Assembly (NCBI RefSeq): GCF_018614195.1 | Contig: NZ_JAGGOT010000018.1 | Span: 31,345-95,344, forward strand | Direction of reading: 5' to 3' | DNA length: 64,000 nt | From: Streptomyces sp. ISL-43 | Lineage (GTDB): Bacteria > Actinomycetota > Actinomycetes > Streptomycetales > Streptomycetaceae | Shown here: positions 1-8,092 of the stretch, in pieces | How positions within the stretch are numbered: position 1 is the first letter of the stretch | Layout of the letters: each line of letters begins with the position of its first letter | Notes under the pieces: generated by a model | Told to the model about the DNA's origin: nothing | Seen by the model: only the letters and a program-made list of their open reading frames with translations | Database searches by the model: none | Made by a program: the position numbers and the translations under genes

Positions 1-759
1 AACGACGGTGTGCTGGTGTGGCGCGACGCCGAGGCCGATCTCGCCGCGCGGGCCCTGTGTGAGCGGTACTACGGCTCCGGGCAGATCTGCATGACCCCGA
101 AGTTCGCCATCGTCCACCCGGAGGTGGCGGACCGGCTGCTGAAGGAGCTGGTGGAGCGGGCGGGCGAGATCCGGCCCGGGCCGCCGGAGGATCCGGACAC
201 GGTGCTGAGCCCGGTGGTCAAGCGGGCGGAGTTCACCGAGTTCCTCGATGAGGTGCTGGCGGCCGGCGGGGAGCTGCTGTGCGGTGGCGAGTTCGTGGAC
301 GTGGACGACGTGCCCGCGGCGGCGGGGCCGTTCATCCGCCCGGCGGTCGTCCGCGTGGACGGGCTGGAGGCCGCCGGCCGGCTGCGCGCCTTCCGCGAGG
401 AGACCTTCTTCCCGCTGCTCTGCGTGGTCGTGCCCGAGGCGCCCGTCCGACTGGAGGAGGCCATCGGCTTCCTCAACGCCAACCGCTACGGCCTGCGCAA
501 CTCCCTGTGGACGCAGGACGAGCGGGTCGTGGAGCGGTTCTGCGAGGACGTGGTCAACGGCGGCATGCTGAAGGTCAACGACTCGCACATCGGCTGCGTG
601 CCGGTGCTCCCGTACAACGGCGGCACGGGCGCCACGGGCGGGGTCTTCGGCGAGGCCAACCAGCCCGCCGTTCGCACCACCCACCTCCAGTCGATCGCCG
701 TCGCCACCCTGGTCCGGCCCCGGGAGTCGGTCTTCGACCACGCGGCGGGCGTGGAGTGA
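1..759 (+). CDS. Aldehyde dehydrogenase family protein, 3' part only
   Basis: This is the C-terminal 252 codons of an NAD(P)-dependent aldehyde dehydrogenase whose 5' end lies outside the window; the frame is open from base 1. A cysteine in the context GQICMTPKF, about codon 30, fits the catalytic nucleophile, and the oligomerisation and bridging region follows. The usual EETFFP block (E-E-x-F-x-P, hydride-transfer side) is present near codon 131. The substrate cannot be told from this part. No partner gene follows closely, since the next gene is about 90 bases away and encodes a secreted protein. The family call is firm and the specificity is unknown. Confidence 0.85.
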   Translation, partial: NDGVLVWRDAEADLAARALCERYYGSGQICMTPKFAIVHPEVADRLLKELVERAGEIRPGPPEDPDTVLSPVVKRAEFTEFLDEVLAAGGELLCGGEFVDVDDVPAAAGPFIRPAVVRVDGLEAAGRLRAFREETFFPLLCVVVPEAPVRLEEAIGFLNANRYGLRNSLWTQDERVVERFCEDVVNGGMLKVNDSHIGCVPVLPYNGGTGATGGVFGEANQPAVRTTHLQSIAVATLVRPRESVFDHAAGVE

Positions 760-845
760 GCCCGGCGCGCTGAGTCCTTGTCCACCGCAACCTTTCGAGC
801 GGAATGAACGTCGTACGGGCGTGCGCGCGTTAGTACGTACGACCG

Positions 846-1259
846 ATGGGGGACAGGGTGTTGAAGGCGCGGAAGGGGTGCGGCCGGTGGGCCGCACGCC
901 TGGGGGTGTTCACGGCGGCGCTGTGGATCGGCGCGGGCGCGCTGCTCGTGGCGCAGCCGGCGCAGGCGGCGACCGGGGGGTGTCCGGGGCGGCTGGCGGT
1001 GACGCTGCCCTTCTCGACGGGCGAGGTGCGGGTGTACAAGACCCGCGACCAGGCCTGCGCGGTGGCGGTCGCCGGTGACCCCGGCCGGCGCCGCCCGATG
1101 TCGGTGAGCATCCAGCCGCGCGGCGGATACCCCGTCCGCGATTCGGGGCGATTCACCCGTTATGCCGGACCGGTCACCGTCCACGCGATCCACCGCTGCG
1201 TGTATGTAAAGGGGAGCGTGGGGACCGGATCTGTCGATTCCGGCTGGATACTGTGCTGA
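846..1259 (+). CDS. Small secreted protein, unknown function
   Basis: The 137-residue product has a long n-region rich in Lys and Arg, a hydrophobic core (about residues 18-37) and a likely signal peptidase site after AQA near residue 41, so it is probably exported through Sec. The mature part of about 95 residues has four cysteines (near C46, C75, C116 and the C-terminal residue), which suggests two disulfides. I recognise no domain. It stands alone between an aldehyde dehydrogenase and a secreted peptidase. The ATG at 846 is the only start giving a complete signal peptide, though its ribosome binding site is weak. Confidence 0.6.
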   Translation: MGDRVLKARKGCGRWAARLGVFTAALWIGAGALLVAQPAQAATGGCPGRLAVTLPFSTGEVRVYKTRDQACAVAVAGDPGRRRPMSVSIQPRGGYPVRDSGRFTRYAGPVTVHAIHRCVYVKGSVGTGSVDSGWILC

Positions 1260-1343
1260 TGGAGCGACCCAACTAGGTCTGTTCAGGCGTGCGTTGCCCC
1301 CGCTAGGTTCACGGCGACCGAAGTGAACTCAAGGGGAGTGTGA

Positions 1344-2795
1344 ATGCGCAAGAAGCTCGGATGGCTGCTGTCGCTCGTGGTGCTCATCGGCACCATGGGC
1401 GCGGCCGGCACCACGGCGCAAGCGGCCACCGCCGCGGAGCCTGCCGCCGCCACGGATGCCGCCGCCGCCACGGACATCAAGGACCAGATCCTCGCGGTCC
1501 CGGGGATGAGCCTGATCGAGGAGAAGCCGTACGCCGGCTACCGCTTCTTCGTTCTGAACTACGAGCAGCCGGTGGACCACCGCGCGCCGTGGAAGGGAAC
1601 CTTCAAGCAGCGCCTGACCCTGCTGCACAAGGACGTCTCCCGGCCCACGGTGTTCTTCACCTCCGGCTACAACGTCAACACCAGCCCGCGCCGCAGTGAG
1701 CCGACGACCATCGTCGACGGCAACCAGGTGTCCATGGAGTATCGATTCTTCACCCCGTCCCGGCCCGACCCGGCCAACTGGGGGAACCTGGACATCTGGC
1801 AGGCCGCCAGCGACCAGCACCGGATATTCACCGCCCTGAAGAAGATCTACAAGAAGAACTGGCTCGCCACGGGCGGCAGCAAGGGAGGCATGACGGCCAC
1901 CTACTTCGAGCGCTTCTACCCGCGCGACATGGACGGCGTCGTCGCGTACGTCGCCCCCAACGACGTGGTGAACAAGGAAGACTCGGCCTATGACCGGTTC
2001 TTCGCCAAGGTCGGCACCGCGGAGTGCCGCGACAAGCTGAACGCGGTCCAGCGCGAGGCGCTCGTGCGCCGCGACGCGCTGGAGGTCAAGTACGCCGCGG
2101 CCGCAGCCGAGAACGGCTGGACCTTCACCACCGTCGGCAACCTCGACAAGGCCTACGAGGCCGTCGTGCTCGACTACGTGTGGGCCTTCTGGCAGTACAG
2201 CCTGCTCGCCGACTGCGCCTCCATCCCGGCGGCCGCGACCGCGAGCGACCAGGAGATCTGGGACACGGTCGACGCGATCTCCGGCTTCTCTGCCTACGCC
2301 GACCAGGGGCTGGAGACGTACACGCCGTACTACTACCAGGCGGGCACGCAGCTCGGTTCGCCCGATATCAAGCAGCCCCACCTGGGCAAGCTGAGCCGCT
2401 ACGGCTACCAGCCGCCGCGCAACTTCGTCCCCCGCGACATCCCCATGAGCTTCCAGCCGGCGGCCATGCGGGACGTGGACACCTGGGTCAAGCACCACGC
2501 GAACCAGATGCTCTTCGTCTACGGGCAGAACGACCCGTGGGGATCGGAGCCGTTCCACCTCGGCTACGGGGCGCACGACAGCTACGTGATGACCGCGCCG
2601 GGCGCCAACCACGGAGCCAACGTCGCCAAGCTCCAGGAGGGCGAGAAGGCACTGGCCACCGCGAAGATCCTGCAGTGGGCCGGGGTCGCCCCGGCCGCGG
2701 CGCTCACCGGCCCGGCGAACGCCGCGCCGCTGGCGAAGCCGGACGCGCAGCTCGACCAGGTGGACCTGGAGCGCGAGCCGATGCTGCGGCCGTAG
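1344..2795 (+). CDS. Secreted S37-family tripeptidyl aminopeptidase
   Basis: The 483-residue product resembles the Streptomyces prolyl tripeptidyl aminopeptidase family (PS-10, peptidase S37). These are secreted serine peptidases of alpha/beta-hydrolase fold that release tripeptides from protein N-termini. A signal peptide (MRKKLGWLL... to AQA, about residue 28) is followed by an Ala/Thr-rich propeptide-like stretch. The nucleophile-elbow motif GGSKGGM lies near residue 178 and a conserved late His near the GANHGAN segment (about 420). Length matches the family. A ribosome binding site (AAGGGGAG) precedes the ATG. It converges with the GH3 gene, leaving only 24 bases between stops. Confidence 0.85.
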   Translation: MRKKLGWLLSLVVLIGTMGAAGTTAQAATAAEPAAATDAAAATDIKDQILAVPGMSLIEEKPYAGYRFFVLNYEQPVDHRAPWKGTFKQRLTLLHKDVSRPTVFFTSGYNVNTSPRRSEPTTIVDGNQVSMEYRFFTPSRPDPANWGNLDIWQAASDQHRIFTALKKIYKKNWLATGGSKGGMTATYFERFYPRDMDGVVAYVAPNDVVNKEDSAYDRFFAKVGTAECRDKLNAVQREALVRRDALEVKYAAAAAENGWTFTTVGNLDKAYEAVVLDYVWAFWQYSLLADCASIPAAATASDQEIWDTVDAISGFSAYADQGLETYTPYYYQAGTQLGSPDIKQPHLGKLSRYGYQPPRNFVPRDIPMSFQPAAMRDVDTWVKHHANQMLFVYGQNDPWGSEPFHLGYGAHDSYVMTAPGANHGANVAKLQEGEKALATAKILQWAGVAPAAALTGPANAAPLAKPDAQLDQVDLEREPMLRP

Positions 2796-2819
2796 CCGCT
2801 GCCCCCGCTGGGCCCCCGG

Positions 2820-4682
2820 CTAGTACGTCAGCCCGTGGCCCAGCGGGTAGCGGCCCGGCACCGGCACCGGGAGGCGCCCGGTGGGCCGCAGCGCCCCCGT
2901 GAGGACCCGGGCCGCCGCCCGCAGTTCCACGTCCGTCCAGGTGTACGTCGCCAGCTCGGCCGCGCAGCTCGGCAGCCGGGCCGGGTCGTACGGGTTGCGG
3001 ATCGCCACGAGGACCACCGGCACCCCGGTGGCCAGCAGCTCCGTGACCAGGTCGCGCTGCGGGCTCGCCCCCTCCGGGACGTTGTACGTGCACACGAGCA
3101 CGGCCGCGTTGCCGGGGGCGGCGGCCACCGCGCGGGCGGGCGGCAGGGCCGTCGCCCGGCAGCCCAGCGCGGACAGCTCCCGGGCCAGTACCGCCGTAGG
3201 GGGTCCCGTGGTACCCGTGGGGGAGACCGGGTCGCTCCCGGTGACCAGGAGCAGCGGCCGGGCCGCGGGATCCAGCGGCAGCAGCTTCGCCGCGTTGGCC
3301 AGCAGGGTCGTCGTCCGGCCCGCGATCTCGTCGGCGGCGGCCAGGTGCGCCGGGATCCCGACGGCCGCGTCCACCGCCGCGCCCGCCGAGGCCGGCGCCG
3401 GGGCTGTGACCTCGCCGAACAGCCCCCGGCGGGCCTTCAGTTCCAGGATCCGCAGCACCGACTCCTCGATCCGGGCCCGCGTCAGCTCGCCCGATTCCAC
3501 CGCCGCCAGCACGCTGCGGTGGGCGAGCCCCAGGTCCGGCGGGTTCAGCAGCTGGTCGCAGCCCGCCTTCAGGGCCAGTACCGGGACCCGGTCGTCCCCG
3601 TACTTCTGGCGTACCCCGGCCATGTCGAGCGCGTCGGTGACCACCACGCCCCGGAAGCCCAGGCGTTCACGCAGGATGCCGGTGACGATGGGCCGAGAGA
3701 GGGTCGCCGGATCCCCCGAGGGATCGAGCGCGGGGAAGACGATGTGCGCCGTCATGACCACGTCCACGCCCGCCTCCACGGCAGCCCGGAACGGCGGCTC
3801 GTCCAGCTCCTCCCACTGCGCGCGGGTGTGCTTCATGAGCGGCAGCCCGACGTGGCTGTCGGTACCGGTGTCCCCGTGCCCCGGGAAGTGCTTCACCGTG
3901 GCGGCCACTCCCGCGCCCTGGTAGCCCCGGACCTGGGCGGCGACCAGGGCCGCCACGGCCCGCGGGTCGGCGCCGAAGGACCGTACGCCGATGACCGGGT
4001 TGGCCGGGTCCACGTTCACGTCGGCCACCGGCGCGTAGTTGTGCCGGATGCCCATCGCGGCCAGCTCGGCGCCCGCGACGCGCGCGGCCCGGCGCGCCTC
4101 GGCGGCGGCCCCGCCGGACTCGGGGGCCATCGCACCCAGCGCCATGGCGCCCGGGAGCAGGGTCGCGGGCTTGCCCACGCGGGCGACGGCGCCGTGCTCC
4201 TGGTCGGTGGAGAGCAGCAGCGGGATGCCCGCGCCGGAGTCCGCGGCCGCCTTCTGGAGGCCGGCCGACAGCTCGGCGATCTGGTGCGGGGTCCGGGTGT
4301 TGTGCGCCCAGCCGAAGTAGACGATTCCGCCCAGGTGGTAGCGGGCGACCAGTTCGGCGGCGGTGCGCACCCCGAAGAGCGCCTGGTTGCGCTCGGCGTC
4401 CTCCGGGGCGGGGTCGGTCGCCGAATGCCCGTACGCCCGGGACACGAAGAGCTGCCCGACCAGTTCGGCCAGGCTCATCCGGGCCATGGTCTCGCGCGGC
4501 CGGCCCGGGGCGCGCCCCGGCGGGCGGTCGCCCGGCCGGCCGTCGTCGGGGACGGGGCCGTGCGGGGCCGGTCCGCCGGGTGTCCGGGAGGGGCCCACGG
4601 CGGCCGTGACGGCCCCCGCGGCGGTGACGGCGGCCACGGCGGCCGCGGTGAGCAGGGTCCGGCGGGAGGCTTGGTACGGCAC
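2820..4682 (-). CDS. Glycoside hydrolase family 3, NagZ-type beta-N-acetylhexosaminidase, Tat-exported
   Basis: The 620-residue product starts with GTG and an SRRTLLT twin-arginine motif with a hydrophobic Ala-rich core, so it is probably exported folded through Tat. The GH3 catalytic domain (about residues 70-400) carries the NagZ-type signature KHFPGHGDTGTDSHVGLP, whose His and Asp form the catalytic dyad of this subfamily, and the nucleophile segment VVTDALDMAGV. A C-terminal alpha/beta sandwich domain follows. The family cleaves beta-N-acetylglucosamine from cell wall or chitin fragments. The gene is separate from the downstream LysR gene, since the LysR stop lies 10 bases upstream of its start and the two may be co-transcribed. 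Confidence 0.85.
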   Translation of the reverse strand: MPYQASRRTLLTAAAVAAVTAAGAVTAAVGPSRTPGGPAPHGPVPDDGRPGDRPPGRAPGRPRETMARMSLAELVGQLFVSRAYGHSATDPAPEDAERNQALFGVRTAAELVARYHLGGIVYFGWAHNTRTPHQIAELSAGLQKAAADSGAGIPLLLSTDQEHGAVARVGKPATLLPGAMALGAMAPESGGAAAEARRAARVAGAELAAMGIRHNYAPVADVNVDPANPVIGVRSFGADPRAVAALVAAQVRGYQGAGVAATVKHFPGHGDTGTDSHVGLPLMKHTRAQWEELDEPPFRAAVEAGVDVVMTAHIVFPALDPSGDPATLSRPIVTGILRERLGFRGVVVTDALDMAGVRQKYGDDRVPVLALKAGCDQLLNPPDLGLAHRSVLAAVESGELTRARIEESVLRILELKARRGLFGEVTAPAPASAGAAVDAAVGIPAHLAAADEIAGRTTTLLANAAKLLPLDPAARPLLLVTGSDPVSPTGTTGPPTAVLARELSALGCRATALPPARAVAAAPGNAAVLVCTYNVPEGASPQRDLVTELLATGVPVVLVAIRNPYDPARLPSCAAELATYTWTDVELRAAARVLTGALRPTGRLPVPVPGRYPLGHGLTY

Positions 4683-4692
4683 GCGCCGGACG

Positions 4693-5649
4693 CTACTGCG
4701 GGACTACGCCTTCGGAGCGAGGGACACTCGCCAGGTCCCCCGGACGGGGGGCCAGCCGGGCCCAGTGCTCCTGGATGGTCCGCACGGCCTCGGTGATCGC
4801 GGGCCGGCGGGCCGCCCCGGTCCGCCAGGTGGCGTACAACCGGCGTACGGGGCCCGGGTCCAGCGGCACGGCCACCGCGCCCGGCGGCAGCTCCCCGGTG
4901 CCCAGCCGCGGTACGACGGCCACCCCGAGCCCGGCGGCCACCAGCGCGACGATGGTGTGGTTCTCCTCGGCGACGTGGGTGATGTCCGGTTCGAACCCGG
5001 CCGTGCGCAGGGTGCGCACCAGCCAGTCGTGGCAGACCCGGCCGGGCGGCTGGCACACCCACCGCTCCCCGCCCAGGTCCGACCGGAGGATGACGGAGCG
5101 CGAGGTGAAGGGATGTCCGGCCGGCACCACGAGGTCGCAGTGGTCGTCCCCGATCACCGCCTGCTCCACGCCCTCGGGGGCGGGCAGCGGGGCGATGTCC
5201 CAGTCGTGGGTCACCGCCAGGTCCGTGACGCCGCGGGCCACCAGGTCCATGGACAGGTGCGGGTTGATCTCGGTGAGCCGGGTGTCCAGGGCCGGGTGAC
5301 GGCGGGCGAGGTCGGCGAGGACTCCGGGGAGCAGACCTCGGGCGGCGGAGGCGAAGGCCGCGATCCGCAGCCGGCCGACGGGCTGGCCGCGGGACTCCTC
5401 CAGGGTGGTCTCGGCCCGCTCCGCGATGGCCAGCAGCTGCTCGGCCGTCGCGGCCAGCAGCTTGGCCTCCTCGGTGAGCGCGACCCCGCGGCCGTGGCGT
5501 TCGAGCAGGGTGGTGCGGGTCTCCCGCTCCAGCTTGGAGATCTGCTGGGAGACGGCGGAGGGCGTGTACCCGAGTGCGGCGGCGGCCGCGCCGACCGAGC
5601 CGTGGACGGAGACGGCGTGGAGGGCGCGCAGCCGTGAGAGGTCCAGCAT
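4693..5649 (-). CDS. LysR-family transcriptional regulator
   Basis: The 318-residue product has an N-terminal winged helix-turn-helix (about residues 1-60, with the GYTPSAVSQQISKLE recognition helix) and a LysR substrate-binding domain from about 90 to 300. It lies upstream of the GH3 gene on the same strand and is divergent from the EamA exporter gene, with a 109-base shared promoter region. This is the usual arrangement for a LysR protein controlling its divergent neighbour, so the EamA transporter is the likely target. The inducer is unknown. Confidence 0.9.
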   Translation of the reverse strand: MLDLSRLRALHAVSVHGSVGAAAAALGYTPSAVSQQISKLERETRTTLLERHGRGVALTEEAKLLAATAEQLLAIAERAETTLEESRGQPVGRLRIAAFASAARGLLPGVLADLARRHPALDTRLTEINPHLSMDLVARGVTDLAVTHDWDIAPLPAPEGVEQAVIGDDHCDLVVPAGHPFTSRSVILRSDLGGERWVCQPPGRVCHDWLVRTLRTAGFEPDITHVAEENHTIVALVAAGLGVAVVPRLGTGELPPGAVAVPLDPGPVRRLYATWRTGAARRPAITEAVRTIQEHWARLAPRPGDLASVPRSEGVVPQ

Positions 5650-5758
5650 GCAAGGCAGCTTAGGCGCGCCCGTACGGCGACTGGATGAAGCATTACTAAT
5701 TCCGATACTGAAGACATCGGCGCTGGTGCTAAACGGTCGTTGACCCGATGCTCAGTTC

Positions 5759-6733
5759 ATGCGACCCATACATACCGCCCTCGCGGTTCTCGTAGCCGCC
5801 GTCTGGGGTTTCAACTTCGTCGTCATCGAGATCGGGCTCGGCGCGTTCCCTCCGCTGCTGCTGTCCGCCCTGCGCTTCCTGGTCGCCGCGATCCCGGCGG
5901 TCTTCTTCGTCGGCAAGCCCAAGGTGGCGTGGAAGTGGGTGATCGCGGTCGGTGTGGTGCTCGGCATCGTGAAGTTCGGGCTGCTGTTCACCGGCATGGA
6001 CCACGGGATGCCGGCCGGGCTGTCCTCGCTGGTCCTCCAGGCGCAGGCGGTGTTCACCGCCGTGTTCGCGGCCGTCGTGCTCAAGGAGCGCCCGGGCCGG
6101 GTGCGGATGGCCGGGATGGCCGTGGCCTTCGTCGGGATCGGCGTGGCCGCCGTGGACGAGGGCGCCTCCGGGCCGGTCCTGGGCTTCACGATGGTGATCG
6201 CGGCCGCCGCGTGCTGGGGCGTGTCCAACGTCCTGACCCGCAAGGCCTCCCCGCCCGACGCGCTGAACTTCATGGTGTGGGTGAGCGTGGTGCCGGTACT
6301 GCCGCTGACCGTGCTGTCGCTGCTGCTGGAGGGCCCGGACCGGGACCTGGCCGCGCTGCGCGGGCTGGACTGGAGCGGCGTCGGCGTCATCGTGTACCTC
6401 GCCTGGATCACCACGGTGTTCGGCTTCGGCGCGTGGGGATACCTGCTGCGCAGCTACCCCGCCTCCTCCGTGGCCCCGTTCTCGCTCCTGGTACCGGTCT
6501 TCGGGATGACCTCGGCGGCCTTGGTGCTGGGGGAGCAGGTGAGCGGGCTGCGCTGGGTGGCGGCCGTGCTGCTGGTGGGCGGCGTCGCGGTGACCTCCCT
6601 GGTCCCCTCGAAGCCCCGGCCGGCGGCCGTCGCGCCCGGGACACAGGCGGCCGGCACGGTCGCCCCCGCCCCCGAGCCCGCGGTCACCGCGGCCGAGGCG
6701 GCGGACCCCCTCCCGACGGGCGGCGGCCGCTAG
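5759..6733 (+). CDS. EamA/DMT-family membrane exporter
   Basis: The 324-residue product has about ten membrane segments in two EamA repeats, as in the RhaT/YdcZ drug-metabolite transporter superfamily. The first repeat begins AVWGFNFVVIEIGLG and the second starts near residue 145. A soluble Ala/Pro-rich tail follows about residue 285. Members of this family export amino acids or small metabolites. It is divergent from a LysR regulator and is followed by a long hairpin terminator. The substrate cannot be inferred. Confidence 0.85.
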   Translation: MRPIHTALAVLVAAVWGFNFVVIEIGLGAFPPLLLSALRFLVAAIPAVFFVGKPKVAWKWVIAVGVVLGIVKFGLLFTGMDHGMPAGLSSLVLQAQAVFTAVFAAVVLKERPGRVRMAGMAVAFVGIGVAAVDEGASGPVLGFTMVIAAAACWGVSNVLTRKASPPDALNFMVWVSVVPVLPLTVLSLLLEGPDRDLAALRGLDWSGVGVIVYLAWITTVFGFGAWGYLLRSYPASSVAPFSLLVPVFGMTSAALVLGEQVSGLRWVAAVLLVGGVAVTSLVPSKPRPAAVAPGTQAAGTVAPAPEPAVTAAEAADPLPTGGGR

Positions 6734-6768
6734 GTCGTCTCTTTCGGAACTCCCGCCCGTACGAAGGG

Positions 6769-6817
6769 TCCCACGGCGGATCCGGGCCGCACCCCCGTGC
6801 CCGGATCCGCCGTGGGA
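6769..6817. terminator. Bidirectional hairpin between convergent genes
   Basis: The left arm TCCCACGGCGGATCCGGGC (6769-6787) pairs perfectly with 6799-6817 over 19 bases, with an 11-base loop. It lies between the end of the EamA gene and the stop codon of the convergent LuxR-type regulator, so it can end transcription from both sides. There is no U-tract, which is common for Streptomyces hairpin terminators. Confidence 0.8.
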
Positions 6818-7819
6818 TCAGTTGCCGCTGAAGGGCTCCTTGCCCAGCAGATATCCGGCGTGCAGCCGGTTGCGGGCGCCGATGCTCTTCATGATGTTCG
6901 CGATGTGCCGCTGGGTGTTCCGCAGGGAAATCCCGACGACATGGGCTATGCGGTTGTCCGATTCACCCTGGATGAGCAGGGATACGATCGTCTGCTGGAT
7001 GTCCGAGGTAATGGCGGCACGGGCCGGCCGGTCGGTTTCCGGGACGAATTTCTCCGCCGCGCTCCAGGCGCGCTCGAAAGCCTCCGCAATGAATGAGACA
7101 AGGTGGCGATTTCTCGATACCGCCGCCCCGTGTGATCCGTCCATGAGCGGCAGGATCGCCACTTCCCGGTCGAAGACGATGCAGCGCGGAAAACCGCCGG
7201 CGAGCGTGCAGACTTCCGCGCCGAGCGGTGTGAAACGCTCGACGAAGGACATCGTGACCGGGCTGAAGCGGGCCGTGTGCTGATAAAGGGTCCGCATTCG
7301 CACCCCCCGCTCCAGCAGTCGCTCGGTGCGCTCCAGGCTCTCGTCGAGCACCCCCTCGTCCCGTGCTCCGCCGGGCTGGGAGGTCAGTACCTCCGCGCGG
7401 CAGCCCTCGGCCAAGCCGGTGATGAGCTTGCGCACGTCGTGGACGCCGGGGACGACCTCCAGTGAGTTGTCGTCCTGCAAGTGCTCCGTCTTGAGCGTCA
7501 ACTCATCGAGATCGCCCCGCAGATGGTCGATGAAGGACTGCATCTCGTTCAGGCCGTGCTGCGCCGGGTTGAGGACCTTGATGCGCGCGTGGTCCACCGG
7601 GTACGGGGTGAAGATCCCGGTGTCCGGGCACTTGCTCAGCAGCCCCAGGTCCCCCAGTGCGGAGGCGGCTTCCTTCACGTCGGCGGCGTCCATGTCCAGT
7701 GCCTCGCCCGCGGATTCGCACGTTGTACCCGGTGTCTGGGTCACGAACCGGTAGAGACGGTTCCCGTCAGCGGTCAGCTGAGGCACGGGAAAAGGATGGA
7801 CTTGTCTGATTGAGTTCAA
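6818..7819 (-). CDS. LuxR-type HTH transcriptional regulator (probable cluster regulator)
   Basis: The 333-residue product has an N-terminal winged-helix/TrmB-like region (about 10-90), a middle PLD-like sensor region (110-250) and a C-terminal LuxR-type helix-turn-helix (about 265-325, with GESDNRIAHVVGISLRNTQRH). I chose the TTG start at 7819 because an AGGGGGA sequence sits five bases upstream and no ATG is in frame; the ATG two codons upstream is in another frame. It is divergent from the peptide/HDO operon, with 131 bases between starts that contain a nested dyad. This makes it the likely pathway-specific regulator of the island to its right. Confidence 0.85.
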   Translation of the reverse strand: MNSIRQVHPFPVPQLTADGNRLYRFVTQTPGTTCESAGEALDMDAADVKEAASALGDLGLLSKCPDTGIFTPYPVDHARIKVLNPAQHGLNEMQSFIDHLRGDLDELTLKTEHLQDDNSLEVVPGVHDVRKLITGLAEGCRAEVLTSQPGGARDEGVLDESLERTERLLERGVRMRTLYQHTARFSPVTMSFVERFTPLGAEVCTLAGGFPRCIVFDREVAILPLMDGSHGAAVSRNRHLVSFIAEAFERAWSAAEKFVPETDRPARAAITSDIQQTIVSLLIQGESDNRIAHVVGISLRNTQRHIANIMKSIGARNRLHAGYLLGKEPFSGN

Positions 7820-7821
7820 TT

Positions 7822-7872
7822 CATCCCCCTGTCATGTTTTCGCCAGCGGCAACATGATCCCAGAAGGGGATG
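7822..7872. promoter_or_regulatory. Nested dyad in the divergent promoter region of the island
   Basis: An inner inverted repeat, TCATGTT (7832-7838) and AACATGA (7851-7857) with a 12-base gap, lies inside an outer one, CATCCCC (7822-7828) and GGGGATG (7866-7872). The element overlaps the ribosome binding site of the LuxR-type regulator and sits about 80 bases before the 46-codon peptide gene. It is a good candidate operator for the regulator, or a folded leader in its mRNA. No clear -35/-10 pair can be assigned. Confidence 0.45.
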
Positions 7873-7950
7873 GATCCGGAAGTCGTCCTGCCAGCAGGAT
7901 GAAGGCGAAGCTGATCCGGACCGCAGAAAATTCTGGAGGGGCAGGTAAGC

Positions 7951-8091
7951 ATGCCACGTATAGCGAGATCCCTTCTCGCCATTGCGGCGACTGTCGCGGT
8001 GTCCGTCTTCCTTGCTCCGTCAACGAGTGGTGCGGCCCCGGTGGCCGCCACTGGCCCGGATCAGGTAGTCAACGATCTCGGCTGGGGATGA
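7951..8091 (+). CDS. 46-residue secreted-type peptide, first gene of the biosynthetic island
   Basis: A GGAGGG sequence (7935-7940) precedes an ATG and 46 codons. The product has two arginines, then a hydrophobic stretch (about residues 7-22), then small residues and a possible signal peptidase site after SGA (about residue 29). That would leave a tail of about 17 residues ending in QVVNDLGWG. The stop is one base from the ATG of the HDO gene (TGAGATG), so the two are probably translationally coupled. It could be a precursor peptide for the neighbouring ligases and oxidase, a secreted signal, or a coupling leader. I do not recognise it, and it is below normal gene-calling length. Confidence 0.6.
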   Translation: MPRIARSLLAIAATVAVSVFLAPSTSGAAPVAATGPDQVVNDLGWG

Positions 8092-8092
8092 G

